A stretch of DNA of 64,000 bases from Planococcus maritimus (GCF_001687625.2 NZ_CP016538.2:3130501-3194500); one strand, 5' to 3'; positions 49,818-58,897 are shown, counted from the first letter of the stretch. Program-made: numbers and translations. Notes: a model not told the origin generated them from the sequence alone.

Positions 49818-50576
49818 GTGAACCGAAAAACTTATATCGACAACGATTTTTATACAGCGGGCATCAGCGTTAAAGACCCGCAGGCAAAAGGCGAAAATAA
49901 TATGGCGCTCCATGCCGGAATCGACCGCGAGCAGTCACTCGAAAACCGCAAAGTCTTGCTTGCCGCGCTCGGCTATACGATGGATGAACTCGTATGCGCC
50001 CATCAAACCCACAGCAATCATTTTCAAAAAGTGTCGCAACAAGACGCAGGCAAAGGTGCTCGAACTTTTGCTGATGCTATTGCTGATACCGATGCGCTTT
50101 ATACGCGCGATACCGGACTTGTGCTGTCGAGTTTTGCCGCCGATTGCGTGCCGGTGACCTTCTATCACGTAGCAGAAGAGTTGATCGGTGCAGTACATTC
50201 CGGGTGGCAAGGAACCGTCAAAGAACTCGTACCAAACTTGTTTGCGCATTTGATCACCAATGAAAACTGTGCGCCAGAAGGCTTCCGCGTCCAGATTGGC
50301 ATGGCGCTGAGCCAGGAAAAATTTGAAGTGGATAAAGATGTCTACTTGAAGTTCAAAGCACTTGGCTATGCCGACCCATTCATCAGCTTTAACGAAGCCA
50401 CCGGTAAATACCATATCGACAACCAGCTCACCGTCAAAACGCAATTGCTGCGCGCTGGCGTTCCCGCTGAACATATTGCCATCGACCGGAGCTGTACGTT
50501 CAAAAGTCCAAATGGCTTTTCCTACCGCGAAGACAAACAATGCGGCCGCCACATGGCTTACATCGTTAAGAAATAA
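49818..50576 (+). CDS. pgeF: peptidoglycan editing factor PgeF (laccase-domain, YlmD/YfiH family)
   Basis: A 252-residue member of the multicopper-polyphenol-oxidase-like family. The metal-binding residues are visible in VCAHQTHS, SFAADCVPV and VHSGWQGT. Members prune wrongly built cell-wall precursors or act as purine nucleosidases. A GTG start at 49818 was chosen because GGAGGGG is seven bases upstream. It stands alone here rather than in the division cluster. It is followed by a terminator carrying repeat B3. Confidence 0.9.
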   Translation: MNRKTYIDNDFYTAGISVKDPQAKGENNMALHAGIDREQSLENRKVLLAALGYTMDELVCAHQTHSNHFQKVSQQDAGKGARTFADAIADTDALYTRDTGLVLSSFAADCVPVTFYHVAEELIGAVHSGWQGTVKELVPNLFAHLITNENCAPEGFRVQIGMALSQEKFEVDKDVYLKFKALGYADPFISFNEATGKYHIDNQLTVKTQLLRAGVPAEHIAIDRSCTFKSPNGFSYREDKQCGRHMAYIVKK

Positions 50577-50607
50577 CAAAAGCTCTTCCGCGTAGGAAGA
50601 GCTTTTG
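50577..50607 (+). terminator. rho-independent terminator after pgeF
   Basis: AAAAGCTCTTCC with GGAAGAGCTTTT; repeat B3 begins directly after it. Confidence 0.85.
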
Positions 50608-50858
50608 CAGGTTTTCGAGAAAGTTAAGAAGCCGTATTTTCCGAAGCTTGTCGCACGACTCCGTGGGCTCGCGCCCAAGCCTCCTCAGCCGCTTTGCGTC
50701 TTGCGGGGTCTCGGTCGTCTCGCTGATCCACAGGAAAGATAAGGTCGACCTACGGGAGGCCTTATCTTTGCGAAAGTAATGCGTAGCATTATTGAGCAGA
50801 AGGGTTTACGAGCGAACGCTTCTCCAAATACATAGAGAGGTCATTGACTGTTGAAAAT
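50608..50858 (+). repeat. family B interspersed repeat, copy B3 (interrupted and joined to a family A copy)
   Basis: Starts CAGGTTTTCGAGAAAG at the terminator T-run like B1 and B2, and shares the CGACTCCGTGGGCTCGCGCC and GGGGTCTCGGTCGTCTCGC blocks. After CCACAGG it is interrupted by an insert of about 75 bases with its own hairpins, then resumes with ACGAGCGAACGCTTCTCC. Its right end, GGTCATTGACTGTTGAAA, runs into a family A hairpin instead of the usual CATAGACTTCTTC end. Confidence 0.75.
50735..50803 (+). repeat. nested stem-loop insert in B3 (family C)
   Basis: AAAGATAAGG (50735-50744) pairs perfectly with CCTTATCTTT (50760-50769). Then TTTGCGA leads into TAATGC-GTA-GCATTA (50777-50791), then GAGCAGAAGGGTTT. 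The same order TTTGCGA, stem-GTA-stem, GAGCAAAGTGTTT is present in family A copy A2 at 5711-5752 with a different but complementary stem. Confidence 0.6.
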
Positions 50859-50859
50859 A

Positions 50860-50947
50860 GCCGCAACCTCGCTGGTGGTTGAGCTTTCGCAATGAGCCAG
50901 AAAGGCACTGTCTCATTACTTCGCTTCACCCGTAAGCGCGAGGCTGC
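50860..50947 (+). repeat. family A structured repeat, copy A6
   Basis: Diverged copy fused to B3. Outer stem GCAACCTCGC (50863-50872) with GCGAGGCTGC (50938-50947), 9 of 10 pairs. Inner stem AATGAG (50891-50896) with CTCATT (50912-50917); apical CAG/CTG. The arms differ in sequence from copies A1-A5 yet still pair. The GGGGGAATCGCTTCC tail is absent. Confidence 0.7.
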
Positions 50948-51004
50948 TTTGTGATTTCGTCGGATTCAACAGGAGCGCGGCCTTAGATGATGCTCGATAT
51001 TTAT

Positions 51005-54000
51005 TCAAATCATCAAAATCTCCCGAATGTCCTCTTCGCTCATCGACTGCACAGCTTCTGAACCGGATTGAATCATCTCATCCACCAAATCTTGCTTGCG
51101 CAGCTGCAAATCATACATTTTTTCCTCAATCGTTCCTTTCGCCACCAACTTCAACACTTGCACTTCCCGTTTCTGCCCCATGCGGTGTGCACGGTCCGCT
51201 GCCTGCTGTTCGACGGCTGGATTCCACCACAGATCGTACAAGATGACCGTATCGGCCCCAGTTAAATTGAGCCCGGTGCCGCCTGCTTTTAAGGAAATCA
51301 AAAACAAGTCCTCTTCGCCTTCGTTGAAGCGGTCGCATAATGCCACGCGCTCTTTCGGCGGCGTCGAGCCGTCTAGATAAAAATACGATCTCCCTGAACG
51401 AAGCAGCGACTGCCCGATAAGATTGAGCATGCCCGTGAACTGGGAAAACACCAGCACGCGGCGGCCAGTCAATCGCGCTTCTTCCAAGATCTCTAGCAAT
51501 TGCTCGAACTTCGCCGAGCCACCGCGGTAGTCTTCCACAAACAAGGACGGATGACAGCACAATTGGCGCAGGCGTGTCAGTCCAGCCAAAATACGGATGC
51601 GGTTTTTGCGCATGCTGTTGTCGCGCAAATGCTTCAAGGCTTCGTGGCGAAGTTCCGCGAGATACGCTGTGTACAATTTTTTCTGTTCTTCATGAAGCTC
51701 GGAATGTTCGATGCGCTCGATTTTTTGCGGCACTTCCCCGAGCACTTCCGCTTTCGTCCGTCGCAGCAAGAACGGCTGCACGCGCTTCGCGATATCGGCG
51801 TTGCGCAGCTCCGCAAATTGGCTGCGATCCGGAAGCAAAGCCGGAAACACGACGTTAAAGATCGACCATAACTCATCGAGCGAGTTTTCAATCGGCGTTC
51901 CGGTAAGCGCAAAGCGATGGCGAGCTTGCAACTCTTTCACGGCTTTAGCGGTTTGCGTCGCCGGGTTTTTGAAAGCTTGCGCTTCATCGAAGAAAATCGT
52001 ATGAAACGACCAGTCTTTATACGCCCCTCGGTCCATTCGAAGCGCTGGATAGGACGTGATATACACATCGCCCGGCTCTTTCAAGGCTTGTGTCCGCTTT
52101 GCTTTTGGTCCATCCACGATGACTGTCTGGATATCCGGAGCAAAGCGTTCGAATTCGGCTTGCCAATTGTACATGAGCGAAGAAGGCGCAACGATTAGCG
52201 CATGCTCATCGCTGCTGCGGATCTCCCCTAGTACCGATTGCACGAAAGCGATGCTTTGAACCGTTTTCCCAAGCCCCATCTCATCCGCCAAAATGCCGCC
52301 GAAGCCGTATTTCGACAGCAAGCGAAACCAACTAAATCCGCGCTTCTGATAATCCCGCAAGACCCCTTCAAAAGCTTGCGGCAATTGCTCCGCCTGTGTC
52401 CATGGATGATGCAGCTCTTTTAGCAAGCGCGCAAATTCTGCGCCCGCCTCCGATAAGTCATGCTGTTCAAGGCTCCCAGCAAGACGCATGCCTTCGAGCA
52501 ATGGAATGCGCTGAACGCGTTCAAAATTGTCTTCGTCAATGTTCATGATTGCCAGATACTCTTCAAACGCAGCCATTCCGGGCGTCTCCAGCGACATTAA
52601 CGTACCGTTAGGGATACGGAAATAACGTTTTTTCTCCCGAATGGCGCGGATGATTCCCCGTAATTCTTCTTCCGGAATGCCGCCAAGGTCGAAGCGGAAC
52701 TCCAGCCAATCGGTCCGGTCCTTCGGCAAATTGACACGGATTTTCGGTCCCGGCAAGGTTTTTTGGATGCGCATTTTCACGGAAGTCGTCGCATAGACCT
52801 CGAGCCATTCTTCAAGCAATGGCACCGTATCATAAAGGAAGTCATATTCTGCCTCTTCATCCTGCAGGTAAAACCCGCCGTCCGTTTTCGTCAGCCCGCC
52901 AGACTCCATCAATTCCATGATGGCCCGTTCTTTTTCGAGCTGTCGGAACACGCCTGGATACTGCCGGTATGTTCCTTCTGGTTCTTCGCACGGGTTGATG
53001 ATGAGCTGCCCGTAATGAAATTCAAGGCCAGCGAGCAATCGGCTGCGAACACGGTCGAGATATAGCTTCGCGCGCAGTGGCGTTTCCCCGATTTTCTCGA
53101 TTGCCTGTTCTGTGACAATGACTGGCCCGAGCTTTTCGAGTCCAGGCAAGACGGTTTTCATCATATGGGTGACTTGGCTTTCCTCAATCAAAAGCTCCTC
53201 GCCTGCCCCTTCCATCAATTCCTGTAGGCCTGATAGACGCTTCATATCGGCACCAGCCGGCTGGATGACTGCTTCTTCCGTCAAAGCCACGCCATATTTC
53301 GTAAAAATTTGCAGACGCTCTAAACCTCGGACGATTAAGCGGTAGCCAGTATCGCCACGATCCAGGCGAAACGACACCGGCAGTGTATCGGTTACATGAA
53401 ACGGCAGTATTTCCCCGAGCGGGTTTTCGAATTTGGCATGTGCCATGACGCGAAGTATCGGCAATAAGCGGTCCCAATCACTTGCAGACACAAGCAATTT
53501 CCCTTCTTCATCCGGTTGCGGATCGCTTTTATCGAGCAGCTGAAGAAGCTCCAGCACTGGCTGTTCTAGCGCATGGCGGCTCGGATCGTAAGGAATCGCA
53601 GCAGTTTCTTCGTACTGGCCACTCGATAGGGCTGACACGAAACGCAGGGGATTTCGGACATTTTTCAAAATAGCCGTGCCACTTCTGAACGTCACGGCTA
53701 ATTGCTCGTTGCCACCGCTGCTGATGGTTGCTTCGACATGATAAGGTACGCGCCGGTCAAAGCGGTGCAGCCGGGCAGAAGGCGCGTCTTCTTCTTCAAA
53801 CAAGCCGAACATTTGCTCAGCTAGCGGGCGTGATTGCTGGCCGAGTTCTTCTGCGGCAATCATCGCTGCCGCAATATGATGGCAGTATGTATGGATAAAC
53901 CCAACAGGAGGACAGCTGCATTCTGCGTTAATCGTGCCGGCTGTTGAGCGGGCCAACTTAACGTGGAACGAGCTACGTCCTTTGACGATGGCTGTTATGG

Positions 54001-54118
54001 ACTGATTGCTTGCTTCTGTGATGCTGACTTTTCCTGCCATGTGAAAGGTCTGGCCTTTTTTATAGGCAGCCTGGCCGCACAATTTGCGGATGTGTTTATC
54101 GCTGATCCAAAATTCCAT
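51005..54118 (-). CDS. SNF2-family helicase with SWIM zinc finger
   Basis: A 1037-residue ATP-dependent DNA translocase. Near residue 66-80 it has a SWIM zinc finger (ECSCPPVGFIHTYCHH, Cys-x-Cys-xn-Cys-x-His). A long SNF2-associated region follows, then the two RecA lobes: DEMGLGKTVQS (Walker A), FFDEAQAFKN (motif II), LTGTPIENS (motif III), and VFSQFTGMLN plus QAADRAHRMGQ (motif VI). It likely remodels protein-DNA or polymerase complexes; the exact role in Bacillota is unclear. AAAGGGG precedes the ATG. Single gene. Confidence 0.93.
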   Translation of the reverse strand: MEFWISDKHIRKLCGQAAYKKGQTFHMAGKVSITEASNQSITAIVKGRSSFHVKLARSTAGTINAECSCPPVGFIHTYCHHIAAAMIAAEELGQQSRPLAEQMFGLFEEEDAPSARLHRFDRRVPYHVEATISSGGNEQLAVTFRSGTAILKNVRNPLRFVSALSSGQYEETAAIPYDPSRHALEQPVLELLQLLDKSDPQPDEEGKLLVSASDWDRLLPILRVMAHAKFENPLGEILPFHVTDTLPVSFRLDRGDTGYRLIVRGLERLQIFTKYGVALTEEAVIQPAGADMKRLSGLQELMEGAGEELLIEESQVTHMMKTVLPGLEKLGPVIVTEQAIEKIGETPLRAKLYLDRVRSRLLAGLEFHYGQLIINPCEEPEGTYRQYPGVFRQLEKERAIMELMESGGLTKTDGGFYLQDEEAEYDFLYDTVPLLEEWLEVYATTSVKMRIQKTLPGPKIRVNLPKDRTDWLEFRFDLGGIPEEELRGIIRAIREKKRYFRIPNGTLMSLETPGMAAFEEYLAIMNIDEDNFERVQRIPLLEGMRLAGSLEQHDLSEAGAEFARLLKELHHPWTQAEQLPQAFEGVLRDYQKRGFSWFRLLSKYGFGGILADEMGLGKTVQSIAFVQSVLGEIRSSDEHALIVAPSSLMYNWQAEFERFAPDIQTVIVDGPKAKRTQALKEPGDVYITSYPALRMDRGAYKDWSFHTIFFDEAQAFKNPATQTAKAVKELQARHRFALTGTPIENSLDELWSIFNVVFPALLPDRSQFAELRNADIAKRVQPFLLRRTKAEVLGEVPQKIERIEHSELHEEQKKLYTAYLAELRHEALKHLRDNSMRKNRIRILAGLTRLRQLCCHPSLFVEDYRGGSAKFEQLLEILEEARLTGRRVLVFSQFTGMLNLIGQSLLRSGRSYFYLDGSTPPKERVALCDRFNEGEEDLFLISLKAGGTGLNLTGADTVILYDLWWNPAVEQQAADRAHRMGQKREVQVLKLVAKGTIEEKMYDLQLRKQDLVDEMIQSGSEAVQSMSEEDIREILMI

Positions 54119-54278
54119 AGCTGCCCCTTTCTTCTGCGTGATGATGTCTTGCTTTTATTATCCGGCATGCCGCGTTTGTCTTCAAGCGGATGAGCTTTAC
54201 ACATAAAGTGCTTTCGGTTTATAATAGACTTAATTTTCTGATAAAATTTTATAGCTTGATTCCAAGGGGGAGATCGTA

Positions 54279-54728
54279 ATGGCTCGTGCCCGTCAAAGCA
54301 TATTCATCCAAGCGCCGATTGACGATGTGTTCCAGTTCGCCAAGAAACCTGGAAACTGGACAAGTTTTTACAATCACTTATCCAAACCGGACAAGATCGA
54401 AGGCGCTGGTGATACCGGCACGGAAGTAGAGACCGTATTTTCCATTATCGGCTTACGCTTCCCTGTCGCCATCCATGTAGTCCGTTGTGAACGCAGCGGC
54501 GAGGAAGGATTTTGGGAAGGCATCATCAGCGGCAGCTTTGTTGCTCACCAGAAGAGTTATTACCGTTCCTTGGAGGGCGGAACCGAAGCGGTTTTCGAAT
54601 TGGAAATCGATTTGCCCGATAGCGCATTTGACCGTTTTACCGAGCGCCTCGTCTACGACCGGCTGGAGAGAAATACACTCCGCCATACGCTTGAAAACTT
54701 GAAAGCGGCTTGTGAATTAGACCGCTAA
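54279..54728 (+). CDS. SRPBCC (polyketide cyclase/START-like) family protein
   Basis: A 149-residue helix-grip protein. It opens ARQSIFIQAPIDDVFQFAKKPGNWTSFY, the usual first strand and helix of the SRPBCC fold, continues with a curved sheet (TEVETVFSIIGLRFPVAIHVV) and ends in a long helix. Such proteins bind hydrophobic ligands; the ligand is unknown. AAGGGGGAG precedes the ATG. Single gene with a strong terminator. Confidence 0.82.
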   Translation: MARARQSIFIQAPIDDVFQFAKKPGNWTSFYNHLSKPDKIEGAGDTGTEVETVFSIIGLRFPVAIHVVRCERSGEEGFWEGIISGSFVAHQKSYYRSLEGGTEAVFELEIDLPDSAFDRFTERLVYDRLERNTLRHTLENLKAACELDR

Positions 54729-54797
54729 GCAATCGTTGTATCCATGTATCGTGAAACCGGCTAGTGCCGCCTATACGTCCTCATCGCTTATGCAGCA

Positions 54798-54842
54798 ATG
54801 AAAAACCCGTGCGCCAGAATTCCGGTGCACGGGTTTTTTAGG
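54798..54842. terminator. terminator after the SRPBCC gene
   Basis: AAAAACCCGTGCGCC with GGTGCACGGGTTTTTT, T-runs on both strands. Confidence 0.88.
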
Positions 54843-54844
54843 CA

Positions 54845-54962
54845 TTAAAAAACACCCCGCATAAATGCGGGATGTATCGATAGCTGCGGCGTATCAGACC
54901 ACGCTCCACAACGTGTTCCATAAAGGAATGCCTGTCCGTCTTATGCAGCTTAGCTCATCGCG
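54845..54962 (-). ncRNA. candidate small RNA (~118 nt) with own promoter and terminator
   Basis: On the minus strand a very good SigmaA promoter (TTGACA 54992-54997, 17-base spacer, TATGGT 54969-54974) predicts a start near 54962. The transcript would end at a terminator (CCCGCAT-TT-ATGCGGG with TGTTTTTT). Between them GCTGC pairs with GCAGC, AGAC with GTCT, and two hairpins (TTCC/GGAA and CACG/CGTG) sit inside, giving a branched fold. No open reading frame of note and no known family recognised; not SRP, 6S or tmRNA by inspection. Confidence 0.6.
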
Positions 54963-54968
54963 TAGTTA

Positions 54969-54997
54969 ACCATAGCCTATGCGCCGCCAACTGTCAA
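54969..54997 (-). promoter_or_regulatory. SigmaA promoter of the candidate small RNA
   Basis: TTGACA-N17-TATGGT on the minus strand, one mismatch from the vegetative consensus in the -35/-10 cores. Confidence 0.7.
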
Positions 54998-55165
54998 CTG
55001 TCAAAATTACAGCAAGGCCCCTGCCTTGTTAAAACTGACCCCTAAAAATTAATCAGAATTGATACTTTTAACTAGGCCAATTCCTTGCTACAGTAGTTCA
55101 AAATGACATGGCACCACAAATAGGCCCCGTACCTAGTGGATGTCGAAGAAAGAAGGAATCGTTTC

Positions 55166-55702
55166 ATGCAAAAGACTACAACTTATTCCAGTTCCAAAAC
55201 CTATGATTTAATCATTACTTCGATGCTCATCGCTCTGGTATTTGTGGCGACGATGCTGCTCAATATCCGCCTGCCGATCGCAGCAAATGGCGGGCTAGTC
55301 CACCTAGGTACGACAATGCTGTTCACAGCTGCACTATTATTCGGGCCGAAAAAAGGCGCTATTGCCGGCGCTGTCGGGATGGGTCTTTTCGATTTAGTAT
55401 CGGGCTGGACTTTGTGGGCGCCGATCACTATCGTTGCACGCGGCTTGCAAGGCTATTTGGTCGGGAAAATTGCTTGGTCCGGCGGGCGCGGTGGCGAAAG
55501 CCTCGGCTTCAACATCCTGGCGGCGACGCTTTCCATTCCAATCATGGTCGCCATCTATTACATTGGCGAAGCGATCATCTTCAGCAGCTGGATCATCCCC
55601 GCTGCTTCTATCCCAGGGAACCTGGTTCAAAACGCAGTCGGTCTGGCACTCGCCATTCCAGTCGTAGCTGCATTGAAAAAAACACCATACTTCCGCAACT
55701 AA
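55166..55702 (+). CDS. ECF transporter S-component (substrate-binding membrane protein)
   Basis: A 178-residue membrane protein with five to six helices. The pattern IITSMLIALVFVATMLL, LVHLGTTMLFTAALLFGPKKGAIAGAVGMGLFDL is that of energy-coupling-factor S-components, which bind a vitamin or cofactor precursor and use the shared EcfAAT module encoded elsewhere. The long GPKKGAIAGAVGMGLFDLVSG loop resembles those of the pyridoxine or thiamin-precursor types, but I cannot name the substrate. The start at MQKTT has AAGGA upstream. No riboswitch is recognised in front of it. Confidence 0.82.
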   Translation: MQKTTTYSSSKTYDLIITSMLIALVFVATMLLNIRLPIAANGGLVHLGTTMLFTAALLFGPKKGAIAGAVGMGLFDLVSGWTLWAPITIVARGLQGYLVGKIAWSGGRGGESLGFNILAATLSIPIMVAIYYIGEAIIFSSWIIPAASIPGNLVQNAVGLALAIPVVAALKKTPYFRN

Positions 55703-55705
55703 ACA

Positions 55706-55742
55706 AATGCCCCGTCCTGAAATTCCAGGACGGGGCATTTTC
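55706..55742. terminator. bidirectional terminator between the ECF and GNAT genes
   Basis: AAATGCCCCGTCCTG with CAGGACGGGGCATTTT. Confidence 0.92.
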
Positions 55743-56159
55743 CTATTCAGAAAATGTTTTTCTAAAACCGTAAAAAGAGCGAAATGCGTGTTTTTCGTAA
55801 AACGAGCTAGAGGAAGCCGACGCCAATAGTTCTAGTCGCGTATGTGGATGCCGGCTATGGGCAAAATCCAATAGCTTCTTTCCTATCCCTAAGCCTCGGA
55901 ACGGCGCTTCCACTAATAATTCACAAATATACATGCTAACAAAACCGTCTGTCAAACCTCTGATGTACCCAATGGCTTGTTGGTCTCCATTCTCAGCTAC
56001 GTAAGCAATGGCGGAACATTCCCAAGCTTTTTCAGTGTGCTCGCTTTGTTCAACCAAATTGGTCCAGCCCTCCTGCGCGTTGAGCTGTTGTATCGACTCA
56101 AAATCCTTTTTTTCGTAATCGCGAATTGTTATTTGAAGTTCATCACCTGGTTTTAGCAT
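55743..56159 (-). CDS. GNAT-family N-acetyltransferase
   Basis: A 138-residue acetyltransferase with ICELLVEAPFRGLGIGKKLLDFA as the acetyl-CoA segment (R-G-L-G-I-G-K), followed by a Ser-rich ASASSSSFYEKHAF helix. The substrate is unknown. The second of two ATGs was taken because GGGGGA is then correctly spaced. Convergent with the ECF gene and sharing its terminator. Confidence 0.88.
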   Translation of the reverse strand: MLKPGDELQITIRDYEKKDFESIQQLNAQEGWTNLVEQSEHTEKAWECSAIAYVAENGDQQAIGYIRGLTDGFVSMYICELLVEAPFRGLGIGKKLLDFAHSRHPHTRLELLASASSSSFYEKHAFRSFYGFRKTFSE

Positions 56160-56174
56160 GCCCATTCCCCCATT

Positions 56175-56215
56175 TTTAAAAAACCGCCGAGAGCAATGCT
56201 CTCGGCGGTTTTCTT
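56175..56215. terminator. terminator after mqo
   Basis: AAAACCGCCGAGAGC with GCTCTCGGCGGTTTT and T-rich flanks; ends the mqo transcript. Confidence 0.9.
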
Positions 56216-56219
56216 TTGC

Positions 56220-57749
56220 TTAAATTTGTGGTGTCAAATCTTCCGGAGAATGATCTGCCGGCTTCACTTCATTTAAATCCAGCGCTTCCGCGGTGTATTT
56301 ATGAACGTGTTTTAATAATTCTTCGTTATCCATCAAGGATTTCCCGTAGGACGGAATCATTTCCTTGATCTGCGATTCCCAGTTTTCCAGTTCCTGAGGG
56401 AAGCAGTTAGCAAGTAGCTTGAGCATGACATGTACAGCCGTTGAGGCTCCAGGTGATGCCCCGAGCAACGCGGAGATGGAGCCGTCCACTGAAGTGACTA
56501 GCTCTGTACCGAATTGCAGCGTGCCTTTGCCGCCCGCATCGGTGTCTTTGATGACCTGGACGCGCTGTCCTGCGACGACCAAATCCCAATCCTCACTCTT
56601 CGCATTCGGGACGAATTCACGCAATTCTTCCATGCGTTGTTCTTTCGACTGAATGACTTGCTGGATCAAGTATTGTGTAAGCGATAAGTTTTTCGCTCCG
56701 CCTGATAGCATCGTCAACACGTTATTCGGTTTGACAGAGGCCACCAAGTCCATATAAGAACCCGTTTTCAAGAATTTCGGCGTGAAGCCTGCGAATGGGC
56801 CAAACAATAAGGATTTCTTATCGTCGATAAAGCGTGTGTCCAAGTGAGGCACAGACATCGGCGGTGCACCGACTTTTGCCTTGCCGTAGACTTTTGCATT
56901 GTGCTGTTCGATCACTTCCGGATTGTTGCAGACCATGAACAAGCCGCTCACTGGGAATCCGCCAATATGCTTCGATTCCGGGATGCCGGATTTTTGAAGC
57001 AAGTGAATGCTCGCTCCGCCACCGCCGATAAAGACGAACTTCGCCGTGTGCACATCGAGTTTCCCGGTTTCCAGGTTTTTGATCTTCAATAACCAACGGC
57101 CATCTTTCATTTGTTTCAAATCTTGGACCATATGGTGATAGTGGACATTAACGTCTTCTTTAACAAGGCGGTCGAAGAGCATGCGTGTCAACGCACCGAA
57201 ATTGACGTCTGTTCCTGTGTCGATTTTCGTTGCGGCAATCGGCTCGTTGTCTTGGCGATTCGCCATAATCAACGGCATCCATTCTTTCAAGACTTCCGGG
57301 TCATCGGAAAATTCCATGCCTGTAAAGAGTGGATTTTCAGCCATAGCGTCAAAACGTTTTTTCAGGAAACGGATATTGTCTTCGCCTTGCACCATGCTGA
57401 TGTGAGGAAGCGGACGGATGAATTCTTCCGGGTTTTTCAATAATCCCGTTTTCACAAGATGGGACCAGAACTGAGCCGATACCTGGAATTGTTCGTTAAC
57501 GTCGATGGCTTTGCTGATGTCCATCGTGCCGTCTGGCTTTTCTTTCGTGTAGTTCAACTCACAAAGGGCTGCGTGGCCAGTCCCGGCGTTGTTCCATTCG
57601 TTTGAACTTTCTTCGCCAGGGCTCGACAATTTCTCGAACACATTGATTTTCATGTCTGGAGATAATTCTTTCAAAAGAATCCCCAAAGTCGCACTCATAA
57701 TACCAGCACCGATCAAGATTACATCTGTATCAGTTTCTCTATTGCTCAT
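56220..57749 (-). CDS. mqo: malate:quinone oxidoreductase
   Basis: A 509-residue FAD enzyme on the inner face of the membrane that oxidises malate to oxaloacetate and reduces quinone, linking the citric acid cycle to respiration. The dinucleotide motif [15 protein letters not shown] lies at the N terminus, with [19 protein letters not shown] (FAD/substrate), [20 protein letters not shown] and [16 protein letters not shown] near the end, all Mqo signatures. AAGGAAGG precedes the ATG. Single gene. Confidence 0.96.
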   Translation of the reverse strand: MSNRETDTDVILIGAGIMSATLGILLKELSPDMKINVFEKLSSPGEESSNEWNNAGTGHAALCELNYTKEKPDGTMDISKAIDVNEQFQVSAQFWSHLVKTGLLKNPEEFIRPLPHISMVQGEDNIRFLKKRFDAMAENPLFTGMEFSDDPEVLKEWMPLIMANRQDNEPIAATKIDTGTDVNFGALTRMLFDRLVKEDVNVHYHHMVQDLKQMKDGRWLLKIKNLETGKLDVHTAKFVFIGGGGASIHLLQKSGIPESKHIGGFPVSGLFMVCNNPEVIEQHNAKVYGKAKVGAPPMSVPHLDTRFIDDKKSLLFGPFAGFTPKFLKTGSYMDLVASVKPNNVLTMLSGGAKNLSLTQYLIQQVIQSKEQRMEELREFVPNAKSEDWDLVVAGQRVQVIKDTDAGGKGTLQFGTELVTSVDGSISALLGASPGASTAVHVMLKLLANCFPQELENWESQIKEMIPSYGKSLMDNEELLKHVHKYTAEALDLNEVKPADHSPEDLTPQI

Positions 57750-58075
57750 GTATACCTTCCTTTTCTACGCGAGTATTAGCGGCTTTTCGAGTCCGCCGCT
57801 TCCGTATTAAATCCATCATCTATTGTATGCCTGTTTGACACAAAATCTCTACTACTAACAGACAATTATAAACCATTTTGCGTAAGGATTAAAGAAAATT
57901 AGCCTTTTGCGCAAAGTCATGACACGAAAAAGCGGATTTCTGTAGTAAAGAAGTAGAATCGTCCTTCGAGCGAGTAGAATCAGCTCAGCATACCGGATTC
58001 GCCCTACTCAATAAGCCTTCATTCTTAGCACGAAACCAACAAATGACCACACACCATCCGACTTGTACTAAGCGT
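57750..58075. other. intergenic region upstream of mqo
   Basis: About 325 bases between the mqo start and the tag stop. It should hold the mqo promoter on the minus strand. I see no gene, terminator or repeat, although short direct repeats of GAAGTAGAATCG/GAGTAGAATC occur near 57950-57985. Confidence 0.5.
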
Positions 58076-58639
58076 TTATTTTCGATTTTTAGTATGAAAC
58101 GGACAGCTAATGATATGATCATCAATCATCCCTATCGCCTGAAGAAACGAATAGGTCGTGACCGGGCCGACAAATTTAAAGCCGCGCTTTTTTAACTCCT
58201 TGCTGAGCTTTACGGACAACTCCGATTGGGCGGGAATCTGACCGTCTGATGGCCATTCATTGATTACCGCTTTATCGTTTGTAAAACTCCATAGGTAGTC
58301 GGCGAAACTGGTGAATTCGGTTTGGATCTCTTTTACCGCCTGGGCATTCGAGCGGACAGATGCTAGTTTGGCGCCGTGTTTGATGACGCCGTGCTGCTCT
58401 TTGATCTCGGCTAGGGCTTCGTCCGTCAAAGCGGCGCAGTACTCGATATCGAAATTATGAAATGCGCTTTGATAGCTATCGCGTTTGGACAGCACGATCT
58501 GCCAGGATAAACCTGCCTGTGCGCCTTCTAAGCTCAGCATTTCGAATAAATAGCGTTCATCACGGCTCGGCCGGCACCATTCCTCGTCATGATAGGCTTG
58601 CATCCGTTCGTCGCCTTTTGGCCATTCGCATCGTGCCAT
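58076..58639 (-). CDS. tag: DNA-3-methyladenine glycosylase I
   Basis: Base-excision repair enzyme (187 aa) that removes 3-methyladenine. It shows the Tag zinc ligands: Cys4 in MARCEWP, His in MQAYHDEEW, and the C-terminal DDHIISC pair. The helical core block LFEMLSLEGAQAGLSWQIVL is also typical. The start at MARCE was chosen because AGGAG is eight bases upstream and because Cys4 then matches the family numbering. Single gene or first of a small minus-strand group. Confidence 0.94.
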   Translation of the reverse strand: MARCEWPKGDERMQAYHDEEWCRPSRDERYLFEMLSLEGAQAGLSWQIVLSKRDSYQSAFHNFDIEYCAALTDEALAEIKEQHGVIKHGAKLASVRSNAQAVKEIQTEFTSFADYLWSFTNDKAVINEWPSDGQIPAQSELSVKLSKELKKRGFKFVGPVTTYSFLQAIGMIDDHIISCPFHTKNRK

Positions 58640-58702
58640 TAGATCATCTCCTGTCATTTTCTGTTGGATTAAAAAAGAAGCAGGCATTCGCTCCCTGCTC
58701 CT

Positions 58703-58897
58703 TTACCGTTCTTCGTCCTCAGATATGTTTCGTTCTTTTCCACTGACGCTTTTCATAGGTGCTTCTTGGCTTGGCGCCTCATCCACTTTATTGGACTTGC
58801 TCTTTTTCAGCATTACGAGAATACTGCCGACCAACAGCCCCGTAATTAGCAGAAAAAGTCCAAAAATAATGAGTGTCACGATAATTCCACCAGACAT
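58703..58897 (-). CDS. small membrane protein (64 aa)
   Basis: One or two N-terminal membrane helices (about residues 5-29) followed by a short basic stretch KKSKSNK and a hydrophilic, acidic tail. The layout fits a small bitopic protein with its tail in the cytoplasm. GGGGGAA-type binding site upstream. Family not recognised. It lies close to another small membrane protein of the same direction. Confidence 0.6.
   Translation of the reverse strand: MSGGIIVTLIIFGLFLLITGLLVGSILVMLKKSKSNKVDEAPSQEAPMKSVSGKERNISEDEER

Noticed and set aside
49935..50678. A 247-codon minus-strand frame opposite pgeF
   Set aside because: pgeF on the plus strand has clear family motifs and a good start. The antisense frame runs into repeat B3 and shows no motif.
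55005..55165. PreQ1 or other vitamin riboswitch in front of the ECF S-component gene
   Set aside because: An ACCCCTAAAAATTAA stretch looked suggestive, but the rest of the preQ1 aptamer could not be found, and no thiamin or flavin consensus is present.
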